DNA from: Synechococcus sp. UW105
GTDB taxonomy: Bacteria; Cyanobacteriota; Cyanobacteriia; PCC-6307; Cyanobiaceae
Assembly: GCF_900473935.1 (NCBI RefSeq)
Contig: NZ_UCNN01000030.1
Coordinates: 248,001 to 312,000 of the forward strand
Direction of reading: 5' to 3'
DNA: 64,000 nucleotides
Shown: positions 1 to 9,654 of the stretch, piece by piece
Layout of the letters: each line of letters begins with the position of its first letter
Numbering within the stretch: position 1 is the stretch's first letter
Translations under genes and position numbers: made by a program
The notes under the pieces: model-generated
Told to the model about the DNA's origin: nothing
The model's database searches: none
The model's input: only the letters and a program-made list of their open reading frames with translations

Positions 1-631
1 CAGTGGCGAAATCGACTTGTTCGATCTCGATCCCTTCACCCAGGGTGTAACGGGTGAAACGGCGCACCTGGACGTTTTCGCCGATCTTTCCGGCCACTTG
101 CTTCACCAGTTCGGCCAAAGAAAGAGAGCTATCGCGGATAAAAGGCTGATCCAACAAAGCCATTTCCTTGAGTCGCTTGCCAATCCGACCCTCAACAATT
201 CTGGCCTTCATCTGATCTGGCTTGCCCTCGAGGTCATCACGACCCATTTCGATCGACTTCTCACGGTCGACAATTTCTTGAGGGATGTCATCGGTGCTGA
301 CGTACTCAACACTTGGGCAGGCTGCAATCTGCATGGAGACATCGCGCAGTAGACCCTGGAAAAGATCGCCACGTGCAACGAAATCCGTTTCACAGTTGAT
401 CTCCACAAGAACACCAACGCGCGCACCGGTGTGGATGTAGCTGCCGATGGCCCCCTCAGCAGCGGCACGGCTCGATTTCTTCTCGGCGCTTGCAATGCCC
501 TTCTGACGCAGCCACTCAACCGCTTTGGTCATATCGCCCTCGGTTTCCCCCAGGGCTTTTTTGCAATCCATCATTCCTGCGCCAGTCTTATCGCGCAGAT
601 CCTTGACAAGCTTGGCGGATACGGCGGCCAT
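1..631 (-). CDS. tsf: Translation elongation factor Ts, C-terminus cut off by window edge
   Basis: EF-Ts is the nucleotide exchange factor that recycles EF-Tu from GDP to GTP form in the cytoplasm. The reading frame starts at the ATG whose complement lies at 629-631 and begins [20 protein letters not shown], the classic N-terminal UBA-type segment. It continues with MDCKKAL and the core segment CETDFVAR typical of EF-Ts. About 210 codons are visible and the frame stays open to the left edge, so the C-terminus is missing. It lies 83 bp downstream of rpsB on the same strand, the usual rpsB-tsf order, with a hairpin between them. Confidence 0.97.
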   Translation of the reverse strand, partial: MAAVSAKLVKDLRDKTGAGMMDCKKALGETEGDMTKAVEWLRQKGIASAEKKSSRAAAEGAIGSYIHTGARVGVLVEINCETDFVARGDLFQGLLRDVSMQIAACPSVEYVSTDDIPQEIVDREKSIEMGRDDLEGKPDQMKARIVEGRIGKRLKEMALLDQPFIRDSSLSLAELVKQVAGKIGENVQVRRFTRYTLGEGIEIEQVDFAT

Positions 632-661
632 CGGTAGAGGGGGAAAATAGGAACAAGAAGA

Positions 662-691
662 GCCGCCTTCCCACAAATGAGGGAGGGCGGC
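662..691 (-). terminator. Hairpin between rpsB and tsf (attenuator or processing site)
   Basis: On the minus strand an 11-base arm, GCCGCCCTCCC, can pair with GGGAAGGCGGC with one mismatch around an 8-base loop. A moderately T-rich stretch (TCTTCTTGTT) follows. It sits between the rpsB stop and the tsf start, so partial termination or RNA processing that sets the rpsB/tsf ratio is a reasonable inference. The T-tract is imperfect, so full termination is unlikely. Confidence 0.55.
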
Positions 692-714
692 GTGAACAAA
701 GAGGGAGGTGAGAC

Positions 715-1434
715 TTAGCCCTGGCCGTCGTCACCACCGCGCTGATCATTGGCGCCATGGCGACCTTCGTTGATCGCGTCAGCCAAACGGCTCAACACCA
801 ACTGAACGGAGCGCACGGCATCGTCGTTGCAAGGGATCGGAACCTCACAGAGATCGGGATCACAATTGGTATCCAGCATCGACACCAGGGGGATGTCGAG
901 CTTGCGTGCCTCCAGAACTGCATTGGTCTCGCGACGTTGGTCCACAAGGATCACAACATCGGGAAGACGACGCATGTTCTTGAGACCTCCCAGGTATTTC
1001 TGAAGACGCTCCAGTTCGCGGCGCAGAACGGCGGCTTCCTTTTTGGGGCGCATGGCGATCGCACCACTGGACTCCATCCGTTCCAGATCCTTAAGACGAT
1101 CAATCCGGGCTTTCATCGTGGTCCAGTTGGTGAGCATGCCGCCCAGCCAACGTTGGTTCACATAGGAACCACCACAACGGGCCGCCTCAAGAGCAATCAC
1201 TTCCGAGGCTTGCTTCTTGGTACCAACAAAAAGGAACCGCTTGCCACTGCGAGCGGCAGAGCGGACCCACTTGTAGGCATTGTTCATGCAGACAGCGGTC
1301 TGCACGAGATCGATGATGTGAACCCCATTGCGCGCGCAATAGATGTAGCGCGACATCTTTGGGTTCCAGCGACGAGTCTGGTGCCCAAAGTGGGCGCCAG
1401 CCTCCATCATCTCGGCGAGAGTGACAACAGCCAT
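715..1434 (-). CDS. rpsB: 30S ribosomal protein S2
   Basis: Structural protein of the small ribosomal subunit. The 239-aa product starts [20 protein letters not shown], which contains the S2 signature around [16 protein letters not shown]. It later has FVGTKKQA and the [12 protein letters not shown] block, all diagnostic of S2. Length matches the bacterial family. The C-terminal tail is Gly/Asp/Gln-rich. It is first in the rpsB-tsf pair. Confidence 0.98.
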   Translation of the reverse strand: MAVVTLAEMMEAGAHFGHQTRRWNPKMSRYIYCARNGVHIIDLVQTAVCMNNAYKWVRSAARSGKRFLFVGTKKQASEVIALEAARCGGSYVNQRWLGGMLTNWTTMKARIDRLKDLERMESSGAIAMRPKKEAAVLRRELERLQKYLGGLKNMRRLPDVVILVDQRRETNAVLEARKLDIPLVSMLDTNCDPDLCEVPIPCNDDAVRSVQLVLSRLADAINEGRHGANDQRGGDDGQG

Positions 1435-1546
1435 GGTGTTTAGGGTTTCGGGTTCGCCTCCACCTGTCAGGGATGGTCAAGGACCAGCACCCGAAACAGA
1501 CAGGTGTGCGGTGTGAAAGAACTCAATGAATTTATCAAAAGACCGG

Positions 1547-2479
1547 TCAGCGCAGCCCGATTGCCTTCGCTTCACGGAACATCGCACGCACACCGATACG
1601 ATTCAGGGGAAGGCGCAGCACTTCCATTGCCACGGCAGCATGGCCATGGCTAATCAGCCATTTCAGCAAAGGACGCAACGACCGTTCGTTGAGCAATCCG
1701 CCGAGGGTCAATAGCTCCCACAGGATCAGGTGGAGCCACGTGAACTGAATGATGAAACGGACCCTGCGGGTCGGATGCTTGCGAAAGAACACCAAGCCCA
1801 TTTTGGCCCGTTCCTGCTCGACCCTGATCAGATCTGGAACCTGAGCAAGGCTCAAGGCTGGATGCCAGTGGTAGCCAACCGCTTCCGGGCACTTGACCAA
1901 CGCCACCCCCATCTGACGCAGCCGTTCACCCAACTCGAGGTCTTCCCAGCCATAAAGGCGAAAGCCAGTGTCAAAAAGGCCTGACCGCTGCAACACCGTG
2001 CGATCAATCGCCACATTTCCCGTGGCGAAATAGGCCCAAGACAAATCCCGCAGTTTGTGGCGTTCCGTTGTTGGCTGATCGAAATTGGCCGTGTTGATCA
2101 CAGCTCCGTAGGTAAAACAGAGCCGATTGCCGCTCTGATGCCAATAGCGCTGAAGAGCGCGGGCATGGCTGGATAGGAACTGCGGTGTGACCACGAGGTC
2201 ACTGTCGATGAAAACGATCACATCGCCGCGTGCATGGTCAACGCCACGGTTGCGCCCTTCTGCAGGTCCGCCATGGGCCTGTTCCACCAGACGGACATGG
2301 GGGAAGCGCGCAGCCTGTTCCCTTAAACGAGAAGGGGTGCCGTCGGTCGAACCATCGTCAACGAGGACGACCTCATAATCGTCGATCTCACCGGAAGGAC
2401 TCTGAGCTTCCAAAGCGACCAAACACTTTTCAAGGATCGGCCAGCGGTTGTAAGTGGGGATGACGACGCTGATAAACAT
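1547..2479 (-). CDS. Family 2 glycosyltransferase
   Basis: Predicted GT-A fold glycosyltransferase (about 310 aa) that would transfer a sugar from a nucleotide donor in polysaccharide or glycolipid synthesis; substrate unknown. Visible motifs are FISVVIPTYNRW at the N-terminus, VVLVDDGSTDGT, GRNRGVDHARGD and the metal-binding DSD in VIVFIDSDLVV. The acceptor-side motif LYGWEDLELGERL is as in galactosyltransferase-like GT2 members. There is a hydrophobic segment near residues 240-260. I chose the ATG at 2479 because the family core begins immediately after it; an upstream in-frame extension adds 15 unconvincing residues. The upstream gene's terminator overlaps that extension. Confidence 0.9.
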   Translation of the reverse strand: MFISVVIPTYNRWPILEKCLVALEAQSPSGEIDDYEVVLVDDGSTDGTPSRLREQAARFPHVRLVEQAHGGPAEGRNRGVDHARGDVIVFIDSDLVVTPQFLSSHARALQRYWHQSGNRLCFTYGAVINTANFDQPTTERHKLRDLSWAYFATGNVAIDRTVLQRSGLFDTGFRLYGWEDLELGERLRQMGVALVKCPEAVGYHWHPALSLAQVPDLIRVEQERAKMGLVFFRKHPTRRVRFIIQFTWLHLILWELLTLGGLLNERSLRPLLKWLISHGHAAVAMEVLRLPLNRIGVRAMFREAKAIGLR

Positions 2480-2522
2480 CCGCGTGCAACCGGAGCGAGT
2501 GAAGGTCCAGCCTAAGGACATC

Positions 2523-2550
2523 AAAAAAGGGGGGGCGCAAGCCCCCCCTC
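2523..2550 (-). terminator. Rho-independent terminator after the 51-aa gene
   Basis: Read on the minus strand, GGGGGGGC, a short TTGCG-containing loop and a CCCCCCC run are followed by six T residues. This is a strong intrinsic terminator 20 bp past the stop codon of the 51-aa basic protein gene. It separates that gene from the glycosyltransferase gene. Confidence 0.85.
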
Positions 2551-2569
2551 AGTGCCACAAGGGCGTAGA

Positions 2570-2725
2570 TCAGTCTGCTGCTCCACCGTTGTTGGCAGTA
2601 CCGGTTACACCGTTGCCTGCACCTTCACCACGGCCATCGTTACGCATTTTGCGCTTCTTGAATTTGCGGGCGTAGGCGCGGTTGCGCTCCTGCTTTTCCT
2701 TCTTGAGGTTCCTGCGCTTGGCCAT
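2570..2725 (-). CDS. 51-aa highly basic small protein
   Basis: A short frame that begins MAKRRNLKKEKQERNRAY and ends in a Gly/Asn/Ala-rich tail. The first 28 residues are about half Lys/Arg, which suggests nucleic-acid or ribosome association, but that is inference; I do not recognise a named family. Support for it being real: an ATG start, a natural composition split into a basic head and flexible tail, and a strong intrinsic terminator immediately downstream. It lies 35 bp after devA on the same strand. Confidence 0.75.
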   Translation of the reverse strand: MAKRRNLKKEKQERNRAYARKFKKRKMRNDGRGEGAGNGVTGTANNGGAAD

Positions 2726-2760
2726 CGCGGAGTTGATAAACGATTTTGGGTGCCACCAAC

Positions 2761-3444
2761 TTACCCAACCGAGCAGAACAATCGACCGTCTTCCATGCGA
2801 ACCAGTCGATCCGCCACATCCAAAATGCGAGGGTCGTGGGTCACCATCAGAACGGAACAGGCCTGCTCACGAGCCAGGCGTTTGAGCAAATCCACCACTT
2901 CCCGCCCAGTGGTGCTGTCAAGAGCAGCAGTCGGTTCATCCGCAAGCAGAAGCTGGGGATGAGCCGCTAAAGCCCGCGCAATCGCCACTCTTTGCTTCTG
3001 CCCACCGGAGAGATCGTGAGGCAACTTGTTGAGGTGATCACCAAGGCCAACCTCCCGCAACCATTGCCTCGAGAGGTCACGCCGGGCGAGATAGGAACGA
3101 TCCTTCAACAGATCTGCACCCATCTGAACATTCTGTTCGGCTGTCAGACAACGCAGCAGATTGTGGCCTTGGAAGATCATGCCGATGCGTCTTCGTAGGC
3201 GCTGACGGGCACCGCGACCGGCAGCGTTAAGCGGCTGACCAAGCACGCATACCTGCCCCTCCTGCACCTTGCGCAAGGCACCGATCAATGTGAGCAGGGT
3301 TGTTTTTCCGCAACCCGAAGGACCGGTCAGGAGCACAACCTCCCCTGGCTCGATCGTCAACCCCACCGACTGCAGTACTTGGCGACGATTGGCACCTCTG
3401 CCATACCAATGGTTCAGTCCCTCAATCGCAACAGTGCTCGCCAT
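2761..3444 (-). CDS. devA: DevA-type ABC transporter ATP-binding subunit
   Basis: ATPase subunit of a DevBCA-type (MacB-like) exporter. The 227-aa protein begins MASTVAIEGLNHWYGRG and contains Walker A GPSGCGKTT, the signature LSGGQKQR, Walker B LLLADEPTAAL and the switch His in MVTHD. The start ATG overlaps the devC stop as TGATG, which fixes it; the longer upstream frame is the shadow of devC. In filamentous cyanobacteria DevBCA exports heterocyst glycolipids through TolC. In a unicellular organism the cargo is unknown, probably a lipid or glycoconjugate for the envelope. Confidence 0.93.
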   Translation of the reverse strand: MASTVAIEGLNHWYGRGANRRQVLQSVGLTIEPGEVVLLTGPSGCGKTTLLTLIGALRKVQEGQVCVLGQPLNAAGRGARQRLRRRIGMIFQGHNLLRCLTAEQNVQMGADLLKDRSYLARRDLSRQWLREVGLGDHLNKLPHDLSGGQKQRVAIARALAAHPQLLLADEPTAALDSTTGREVVDLLKRLAREQACSVLMVTHDPRILDVADRLVRMEDGRLFCSVG

Positions 3445-4616
3445 CAGAAGATCTCGGCTGGATCGGCATCCACAAGCCGGCGCATTGCCAATCCGGCCGA
3501 CAGCATGCACATCACCAAAATCATGGTGAACACCGTGGTGGCGCGGCTGAGGTCCATGCCAACCGGAAGACGGGTGGCATCTCGCACAAACCAATAGAGA
3601 GCCTGGCCAGCCAAATATGCAGGGATATAGCCAACCAAGGCGAGAATCAACCCTTCACGAACGACAACACCAACAAGCGTTTTTAGCTGATAGCCCATCG
3701 CCATCAAGGTGGCGTATTCAGGTAAATGATCACTGACATCGGTGTAAAGCACCTGATAAACGATCACGCATCCCACCACAAACCCCATGGCAGCACCGAG
3801 GGTGAAGATGAAACCGATCGAAGTACTGCTGCGCCAGTAGTTCTGTTCAAAATCGATAAAGCCCTGCTTGGTGAGCACACGAACGTCGTTAGGCAGAAGT
3901 GCAGTCAGTCGCTCCTGCACAGCCAATGGATCCGCCGTTGGCTTGAGCCGAATCAATCCCAACTCAATGCTGCCCGGAGCTTTGTTGGGCATCAGATCCA
4001 AGAATGTCTCAGAACTCGTGAGCAAATTGCCATCAGCACCAAAACTGGTGCCAAGGGAAACCAGACCTGCCACCCTGACGCGGTTTCCACCGATCTCACT
4101 CTCAACTGTGCGTCCCTGACGAAACCATTCGGCAACAGGTCCGAATTCAGGGCGGGATAGTTGATCAAAAAGAACACGACCTTTCAAGGAAAGCTGTTGT
4201 GAATCCTGAGACAACTCAGGATTCACAAAGAATGGATCCTCTGGGTCGAATCCCAGACCAAGAATGGAGCGGGTAGAGAGGTTTTCAGGATTACGCCAAA
4301 GCATCAAACTCCAGTGGACCGGTGTAATTCCTTCGACTTGGGGATCCGCCATCGTTTGGATCAAACGCCGTTTGGGGAAACCGGCCATGCGCACCGAACT
4401 GGTGGAACGCGGACTAATCAGGACGAGATCTGCATCAAAGCGGCGATGCACTGTGACGCTCGCATCAAACAACCCGTCACGAAAACCGAGCTGCATGAAC
4501 ATCAAGATGCCGGCAAAACTAATGCCAGCCAAAGCAACAAACAGGCGCACTGGCTGGCGGATCAGCATCAATGACGCCAGCGGTATCCGCCTGCGGTTCC
4601 AGAAGCCCAAATTCAC
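3444..4616 (-). CDS. devC: DevC-type ABC transporter permease
   Basis: Inner-membrane permease of the DevBCA exporter, 390 aa. It begins [20 protein letters not shown], followed by a first membrane helix (about residues 20-43), a large periplasmic domain, and three further helices in the last 130 residues: the FtsX/MacB topology. It overlaps devA by one base (TGATG) and devB by four (ATGA), so the three are translationally coupled. Confidence 0.93.
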   Translation of the reverse strand: MNLGFWNRRRIPLASLMLIRQPVRLFVALAGISFAGILMFMQLGFRDGLFDASVTVHRRFDADLVLISPRSTSSVRMAGFPKRRLIQTMADPQVEGITPVHWSLMLWRNPENLSTRSILGLGFDPEDPFFVNPELSQDSQQLSLKGRVLFDQLSRPEFGPVAEWFRQGRTVESEIGGNRVRVAGLVSLGTSFGADGNLLTSSETFLDLMPNKAPGSIELGLIRLKPTADPLAVQERLTALLPNDVRVLTKQGFIDFEQNYWRSSTSIGFIFTLGAAMGFVVGCVIVYQVLYTDVSDHLPEYATLMAMGYQLKTLVGVVVREGLILALVGYIPAYLAGQALYWFVRDATRLPVGMDLSRATTVFTMILVMCMLSAGLAMRRLVDADPAEIF

Positions 4617-5518
4617 TGGGGTTGAAAACGAGCGATCACTTTCATCCCAGCCAGCGTTCTGACCCTTTCAGCGGAAGCCGGATCCAATGTGACGCGCACT
4701 TCCACAATCCGAGCGTCGGCATCACCCGTGGGGTCGGTCGAAAGCACCTGCCGCTGCCTCACTTGAGGACTAATGCCGATGACCTTGCCGGCGAGGTTTT
4801 GTTTGAAACCTCCATTTTCGCTTGTGAGCGTGACTCTCTGACCAAGCTCAACTCGATTGATATCCGACTCGTACACCTCGATCAAAGCTTGCATCGACTG
4901 ACTCGCACCGACCTCGATCACGCCATCAGCACCTGGACGTTCCCCGGCGCGAGTGTGAATCCGCAACACCAAGCCCTCGATGGGTGCTCGCAGCTCGCTA
5001 TCGGCGAGATCAGCCTCGAGTTTGCGTCGCTCCGCGCGAGCCTGCTGGAGTTGCCCTTGAAAACGAAGCAGTTCATCCCGCTTGTCATCAAGGACCACCA
5101 AGGCAGCCGCTCCAACTGAGGCCGCAAGGCGATAACGATCAACCTCCTTGCGCTGCAAACGGATCTCGGCCTGCAGCATGCGAATTCGTGCATCCACAGC
5201 CGCGACATCTGCCTGGATCTGGAGACGATTATCAAAGCGAGCAAGCACCTGGCCAACCTTGACCGGATCCCCTTCATTGACCAGCAATTCAGCCACTCTG
5301 GGGGTTCCACCAAAACCACTCACTGGGGCAGCAAGACGACGAATGTCGCCAGCAGGCTCGAGTTGGCCAAGAGCTGCAACAGCTTCAGGGGCGCGAGTCA
5401 CCACAGCCGGCACGGGAGAGCGAGCGGCTTGCTGAGGTCGATTCCAAAACAACAGCCCAACGATCACTGTCAGACCAAGACCACCACTGAGAAGCAGCAG
5501 CGTCGGTCGACGTCTCAA
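4613..5518 (-). CDS. devB: DevB-type membrane fusion protein (HlyD family)
   Basis: Periplasmic adaptor that would link DevC to an outer-membrane TolC channel. It has one N-terminal membrane helix ([20 protein letters not shown]), a lipoyl-like half [16 protein letters not shown], a coiled-coil hairpin rich in Gln/Arg/Leu, and the second lipoyl half [20 protein letters not shown] place the start at the TTG at 5516-5518. It overlaps the pcyA stop as TTGA and puts the helix at the N-terminus as in the family. A longer frame from 5632 would run through pcyA and its first 38 residues look like a shadow. The start is therefore inferred. Confidence 0.88.
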   Translation of the reverse strand: MRRRPTLLLLSGGLGLTVIVGLLFWNRPQQAARSPVPAVVTRAPEAVAALGQLEPAGDIRRLAAPVSGFGGTPRVAELLVNEGDPVKVGQVLARFDNRLQIQADVAAVDARIRMLQAEIRLQRKEVDRYRLAASVGAAALVVLDDKRDELLRFQGQLQQARAERRKLEADLADSELRAPIEGLVLRIHTRAGERPGADGVIEVGASQSMQALIEVYESDINRVELGQRVTLTSENGGFKQNLAGKVIGISPQVRQRQVLSTDPTGDADARIVEVRVTLDPASAERVRTLAGMKVIARFQPQ

Positions 5519-6258
5519 GGCTCCGGTGGATCGTCGAAGAGCATTTCCTCGATGTAACGATCTGCCCACTCCACGCTGAAGGCCTTCTCCAGGACACGCC
5601 GGGTTTTGTCGTTGCGCTTCTGTTGGAGGCAATAGGAGAGCTGACCCTGATGACGATCGATCGTAGAAGGGGCGTCCGGGGCATCGGCGGCTGTGGTCTC
5701 AACGGCCTGACGCATCACCTCCAAAAAGTGCCCAACCTGCTCGAGGAACCAACCCTCCTCAACACTGTTCACAGGACGAATGAATCGCACAAAGGGAGAA
5801 AAAATCGTTCCCCAAGCCGGTAGCTCTCGCACCTGTTCAAAAGGTGGAAAAGTCAACGCCTCCAACGGTTGACGGATGCTGTCTGGGAGTGTGTCCCGCA
5901 CAGGTGAAAGGTCAACGATGGCCGCTGAGATCCCTGCGGGACTGGCAACGATGTCTGCTCCGAAAATGGGTAGGTCGTAACGGGGATCGGGAAAGAACAC
6001 GCAGTGGAGAATCTGCAGTCCTAAACCGAGCCGAGCCGTCTCTAAATGAAGCTTGCGCAGACCTCGACATTGATGCAGTTCATTGCTGATGGACAGCGAA
6101 TCACCATCCAAAGTGGCTGTGACCGCCTCAAGTTCTGGGTCGACGACGAGAGGCTGAAGGCCTGTCATGGCCCCCCTACATGTCCGGATGCGCTCGGCAA
6201 GGGCATCCACCAGAGGATGAAGCTCAAGGGATGTTGACGAGGAAGGAGGCGACGGCAC
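5515..6258 (-). CDS. pcyA: Phycocyanobilin:ferredoxin oxidoreductase
   Basis: Reduces biliverdin IXalpha by four electrons from ferredoxin to phycocyanobilin, the phycobilisome chromophore. The 247-aa protein carries the PcyA core [20 protein letters not shown] followed by AD. His85 and Asp102 are spaced like the catalytic His88/Asp105 pair of the Synechocystis enzyme. The frame opens with GTG; no ATG occurs before residue 31, so GTG is the best start. It heads the pcyA-devBCA gene string on the minus strand and is divergent from the M16 peptidase gene, with only 19 bp between starts. Confidence 0.95.
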   Translation of the reverse strand: MPSPPSSSTSLELHPLVDALAERIRTCRGAMTGLQPLVVDPELEAVTATLDGDSLSISNELHQCRGLRKLHLETARLGLGLQILHCVFFPDPRYDLPIFGADIVASPAGISAAIVDLSPVRDTLPDSIRQPLEALTFPPFEQVRELPAWGTIFSPFVRFIRPVNSVEEGWFLEQVGHFLEVMRQAVETTAADAPDAPSTIDRHQGQLSYCLQQKRNDKTRRVLEKAFSVEWADRYIEEMLFDDPPEP

Positions 6259-6277
6259 CGGTGCGGTTCAGCACAGA

Positions 6278-7564
6278 ATGGGACTTTGCCACGGGATCCT
6301 GAGCCACCCATCCCACGGTCCAGAACTGACGCACCAAACGTTTGGAAACGGAAGTCGGTGCGTCTTCGCCCCCATGCCGGATGCGGGGCTGACTTGCCTT
6401 GATTTCTGGTGTCGTGCCGGCAGTGCCTTCGAACACAAGGGTGAGGAGGGTCTGGCCCATTTCCTTGAACACATGGTGTTCAAGGGAAGCCGGCAGCTTG
6501 GAGCTGGAGATTTCGATCGACGGATCGAAGCCCTTGGTGGCAGTAGCAATGCAGCCACAGGTTTCGATGACGTTCATTTCCATGTGCTCGTTCCACCAGA
6601 AGGTGCATGCGAAGCCTTGGAACTTCTGCTTGATCTCGTCCTCGAACCAGCGTTGCGCGCTGATGCCTATGGGATGGAACGCGACGTTGTCCTTGAGGAA
6701 ATTGCCCAATATCGCGATCAACCCGATGAACAGGTCGTCCAGCACTTGCTGGCCTCAAGTTGCGCGAACCATCCCTACGGACGTCCAATTCTTGGTTGGG
6801 AGGAGAGTCTGCTGGCCAGCTCACCGGACACGATGGCTGCCTTTCACCAACGTCGCTATCGAGGAACGAACTGCTGCCTGATGGTGGCGGGAGCAATCCC
6901 CAAGGGGCTGGAGCAAACCATCAGCGCCAGTCGCCTGGCCTCGCTTGCGACCCAATCAGAGGATCACCCAAACGGGATCGACCAGACACTGAGCTTCCAA
7001 CGTGGACGGGACACGATCCAGGTCGAGCGCTTGGAAGCAGCGAGGTTGCTGATGGCCTGGCCTGCCGCCGCCGCGGATCAACAACATCAGGTGATGGGGA
7101 TTGATCTGGCCACAACACTTCTGGCCGAAGGTCGACGCAGTCGTCTGGTGGAGCGCCTACGCGAAGAACTACAGATCGTGGAATCGATCGATATGGACCT
7201 GACCACACTCGAGCAGGGAAGTCTGGTGATGCTGGAAGCCTGCTGCCCTGCTGAGCACATCAAGGAAGTGGAAGCGGAGGTCGACCGCGTGCTTCAAGAG
7301 TGCGCATCCACACCCGTTCAGGCCGCTGAAATGGAGCGGGGTCGACAGCTGGTCGGGAACGGTCTTCGCTTCAGCTTGGAGGCTCCCGGTTCTGTGGCTG
7401 GCATCGCAGGACCACAGGCGCTTTGGCGAGAACCGCAGGATCCCTTGAGGCCACTGCAAGATCTGCAGAACTGGACTGCGGCTGGCTTGCAATCCGACGT
7501 TTTCGGACAGCTGCAGGCGTCCAAGGCCTTCACGTTGGTAGCCCTGCCAGAGGAGGAGGGCTGA
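6278..7564 (+). CDS. M16 family zinc peptidase, catalytic subunit
   Basis: Insulinase/processing-peptidase family metalloprotease, 428 aa. The inverted zinc motif HFLEH is at residues 61-65 (His61, Glu64 catalytic, His65). The downstream Glu-rich helix DVVLEEIAQYRDQPDEQ supplies the third zinc ligand. It is followed by a one-base TGATG overlap with a second M16 gene that lacks the zinc motif, the usual catalytic plus non-catalytic arrangement of bacterial M16B heterodimers. Substrate unknown; degradation of small peptides is known for the family. Confidence 0.92.
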   Translation: MGLCHGILSHPSHGPELTHQTFGNGSRCVFAPMPDAGLTCLDFWCRAGSAFEHKGEEGLAHFLEHMVFKGSRQLGAGDFDRRIEALGGSSNAATGFDDVHFHVLVPPEGACEALELLLDLVLEPALRADAYGMERDVVLEEIAQYRDQPDEQVVQHLLASSCANHPYGRPILGWEESLLASSPDTMAAFHQRRYRGTNCCLMVAGAIPKGLEQTISASRLASLATQSEDHPNGIDQTLSFQRGRDTIQVERLEAARLLMAWPAAAADQQHQVMGIDLATTLLAEGRRSRLVERLREELQIVESIDMDLTTLEQGSLVMLEACCPAEHIKEVEAEVDRVLQECASTPVQAAEMERGRQLVGNGLRFSLEAPGSVAGIAGPQALWREPQDPLRPLQDLQNWTAAGLQSDVFGQLQASKAFTLVALPEEEG

Positions 7565-8835
7565 TGGCACTGCCTGATCTGATCCTCGACCCTCTCGCCA
7601 CTCCAGGAGTGCTGGCGGCAAAAGCCTTAATCCGCCACGGCAGCGCATCGGATCCAGAGGGACTGAGGGGCGCTCATCAGTTGCTGGGCTCTGTCCTGAG
7701 CCGAGGCTGCGGGCCCTACGGACCGATCCAGCTTGCAGACCTGGTGGAGGGATGCGGAGCCGGACTGCGCTGCGACACCCATGAAGATGGCCTGCTGATC
7801 AGCCTCAAATGCCGTGATGTTGATGCCGAGAGGTTGTTGCCGGTGATCGGCTGGATGCTCAGACAGCCACACCTGAGGCCGGATCAAGTGGAACTGGAGA
7901 AAGAGCTCAGCCTCCAAGCACTATTGCGCCAGAAGGAGGACGCGTTCCACCTTGCCTATGACGGTTGGCGATCTCTGGCCTACGGGTCCGGCTCCTATGC
8001 CCACGATCCCCTTGGTGTGGCTGAGGAACTGAAAGAGATCAGCCCCGACCAACTCCGATGCCTGGCAGCTCAACTCGAAGACCATGGCTCGGTGTTGGCG
8101 CTCTCCGGCACCATCCCGACCAAGCTGCTCAAGTTGATGGAGAGCCACGAAGCCTTCCAGGAGGGTGGAGCGCAGGCGATCACTCTCGCTGCATCAACGC
8201 CTCGTGGCACAAGTCTGGGAACGGAACAGGGGACCCTAAGCATCAGAGAGCAGACCACTGAACAGGTGGTGCTAATGCTCGGGCAACCCTCCCTTGCCCA
8301 CGGCCACCCTGATGATCCAGGCCTTCGCCTACTTCAAGCCCACCTCGGCCAAGGCATGTCCAGCCTCTTATTCCGCCGGTTACGCGAAGACCACGGCGTT
8401 GCTTATGACGTCGGCGTGCACCATCCGGCACGGGCTGGAGCAGCACCGTTCGTGATGCATGCTGCAACCAGCACCGATCGCTCCAAGCTCTCTCTTCAGC
8501 TGCTTTTAGAAAGCTGGAATGAGATGTGTTCCAAACCTCTCGACCCCGATGATCTGCAGCTGGCGAAGGTGAAAGTTCGCGGCCAGCTTGCTCACGCCTC
8601 CCAAACCACCGGACAACGGGCGGAGCGTCGAGCCCAACTGAGAGGTCTGGGCTTACCCGATGACCACGACCAACGTTGTTTAGAGATCATGGATGCGCTT
8701 GATCCAGTCTCGATTCAACGAATCGCAGCCGAGCACCTCAGTCGACCACTGCTCAGCCTCTGTGGCCCGCAAGCCTCGCTCAGGGTTCTGGAGTCTCAGT
8801 GGGAGGCTCGGCAAGGGGAAGCTCGGCAACGCTGA
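7564..8835 (+). CDS. M16 family peptidase-like protein, non-catalytic partner
   Basis: A 423-aa M16 paralogue starting MALPDLILDPLATPG. The place of the HxxEH motif reads HQLLGSVL, so zinc binding is lost. The C-terminal half keeps the R/Y substrate-binding segment LRREDHGVAYDVG-like (here LFRRLREDHGVAYDVG), as in inactive M16B subunits. The start ATG overlaps the upstream stop as TGATG. The 3' end runs 56 bp into the convergent sipA gene. Confidence 0.9.
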   Translation: MALPDLILDPLATPGVLAAKALIRHGSASDPEGLRGAHQLLGSVLSRGCGPYGPIQLADLVEGCGAGLRCDTHEDGLLISLKCRDVDAERLLPVIGWMLRQPHLRPDQVELEKELSLQALLRQKEDAFHLAYDGWRSLAYGSGSYAHDPLGVAEELKEISPDQLRCLAAQLEDHGSVLALSGTIPTKLLKLMESHEAFQEGGAQAITLAASTPRGTSLGTEQGTLSIREQTTEQVVLMLGQPSLAHGHPDDPGLRLLQAHLGQGMSSLLFRRLREDHGVAYDVGVHHPARAGAAPFVMHAATSTDRSKLSLQLLLESWNEMCSKPLDPDDLQLAKVKVRGQLAHASQTTGQRAERRAQLRGLGLPDDHDQRCLEIMDALDPVSIQRIAAEHLSRPLLSLCGPQASLRVLESQWEARQGEARQR

Positions 8836-9031
8836 GGTGGTCGTTCGGCACTAGAAAAGTGCCACGACGGAAACGGACCGCAACGGTTTCCAAGGGCTTC
8901 AGACCCACCACTTCGCCTAATTCATCAGTGGAGACAAGGTCGGGCGGTCGCAACATCGGCATTGGATCCGCTGTCTTCAGATAGGGCAACGGCCGCACCA
9001 GCCGCACCTGATCACCGATCGAAACGTCCAT
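8780..9031 (-). CDS. sipA: SipA-like protein (DUF3148)
   Basis: An 83-aa protein starting MDVSIGDQVRLVRPLPYLKT with the conserved block KTADPMPMLRPPDLV and a closing AVRFRRGTFLVPND. These match the DUF3148 family, whose member SipA binds the histidine kinase NblS (a high-light and nutrient-stress regulator). The fold is a small SH3-like barrel. The ATG at 9031 was chosen over a longer frame because the family starts here. The C-terminal tail (after AELP) overlaps the convergent M16 gene. Confidence 0.88.
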   Translation of the reverse strand: MDVSIGDQVRLVRPLPYLKTADPMPMLRPPDLVSTDELGEVVGLKPLETVAVRFRRGTFLVPNDHLSVAELPLAEPPTETPEP

Positions 9032-9078
9032 GCACCATGGGCAATCACCCTCTCCTACTGCAGGATGGGGCCAGCTGA

Positions 9079-9654
9079 ATGCAGCTGGTGCGGGCACTGG
9101 CCACCTGGAGCGGCGCATTTGCCGGTCTGATGCTGACCCTTGTTGGCAGCCTGATTCCTGCTGCAATGCTGTGGCCAGGGGTTCCTTTGGAGGTGCTGCC
9201 CTTACCCAGCACCTGGCAAGTGCCGGCGCTTTTGATCTGTGCTCTGGTTTGTGGGCCTCGTGCGGGTGTGATCGCCTCAGTGGCCTATCTCACAATCGGC
9301 CTTGTGGATCTTCCTGTTTTCCACGACGGAGGCGGCCCCGGCTATCTGCTCAATCCAGGTTTCGGTTATTTGGCTGGTTTTGTACCGGCTGCCTGGCTGT
9401 GCGGACGCCTGTCGCAACAGGAAGGGATGAATGATTTGGCGCGTCTGACCCTCGCTGCCATTGCAGGCCTGGTCATGATTCAAATTTGCGGCCTGCTCAA
9501 TCTTCTTGTTGGTGGCCTGCTCGGCCGCTGGGCCGATCCCCTTCCCGAACTGTTGTTCAGTTATGGGGTAGGCCCCCTTCCCTCGCAGCTGGCCCTCTGT
9601 GTTGCAGCAGGCCTGCTAGCCCTTCCCTTGCGTCGCCTGTTGTTGATCGAATGA
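9079..9654 (+). CDS. bioY: BioY biotin transporter, S component
   Basis: Membrane-embedded substrate-binding component of an ECF-type biotin uptake system, 191 aa with about six hydrophobic helices. Family features are the segment LPSTWQVPALLICALVCGPR, the GLVDLPVFHDGGGPGYLLNP loop and GFGYLAGFVPAAWLCG. No ECF ATPase or T component is adjacent, so it may use a shared module or act alone. The stop overlaps the lspA start (ATGATG). Confidence 0.92.
   Translation: MQLVRALATWSGAFAGLMLTLVGSLIPAAMLWPGVPLEVLPLPSTWQVPALLICALVCGPRAGVIASVAYLTIGLVDLPVFHDGGGPGYLLNPGFGYLAGFVPAAWLCGRLSQQEGMNDLARLTLAAIAGLVMIQICGLLNLLVGGLLGRWADPLPELLFSYGVGPLPSQLALCVAAGLLALPLRRLLLIE

Noticed and set aside
757-1443. 228-codon plus-strand frame opposite rpsB
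   Set aside because: Shadow of rpsB; no motif and unnatural composition.
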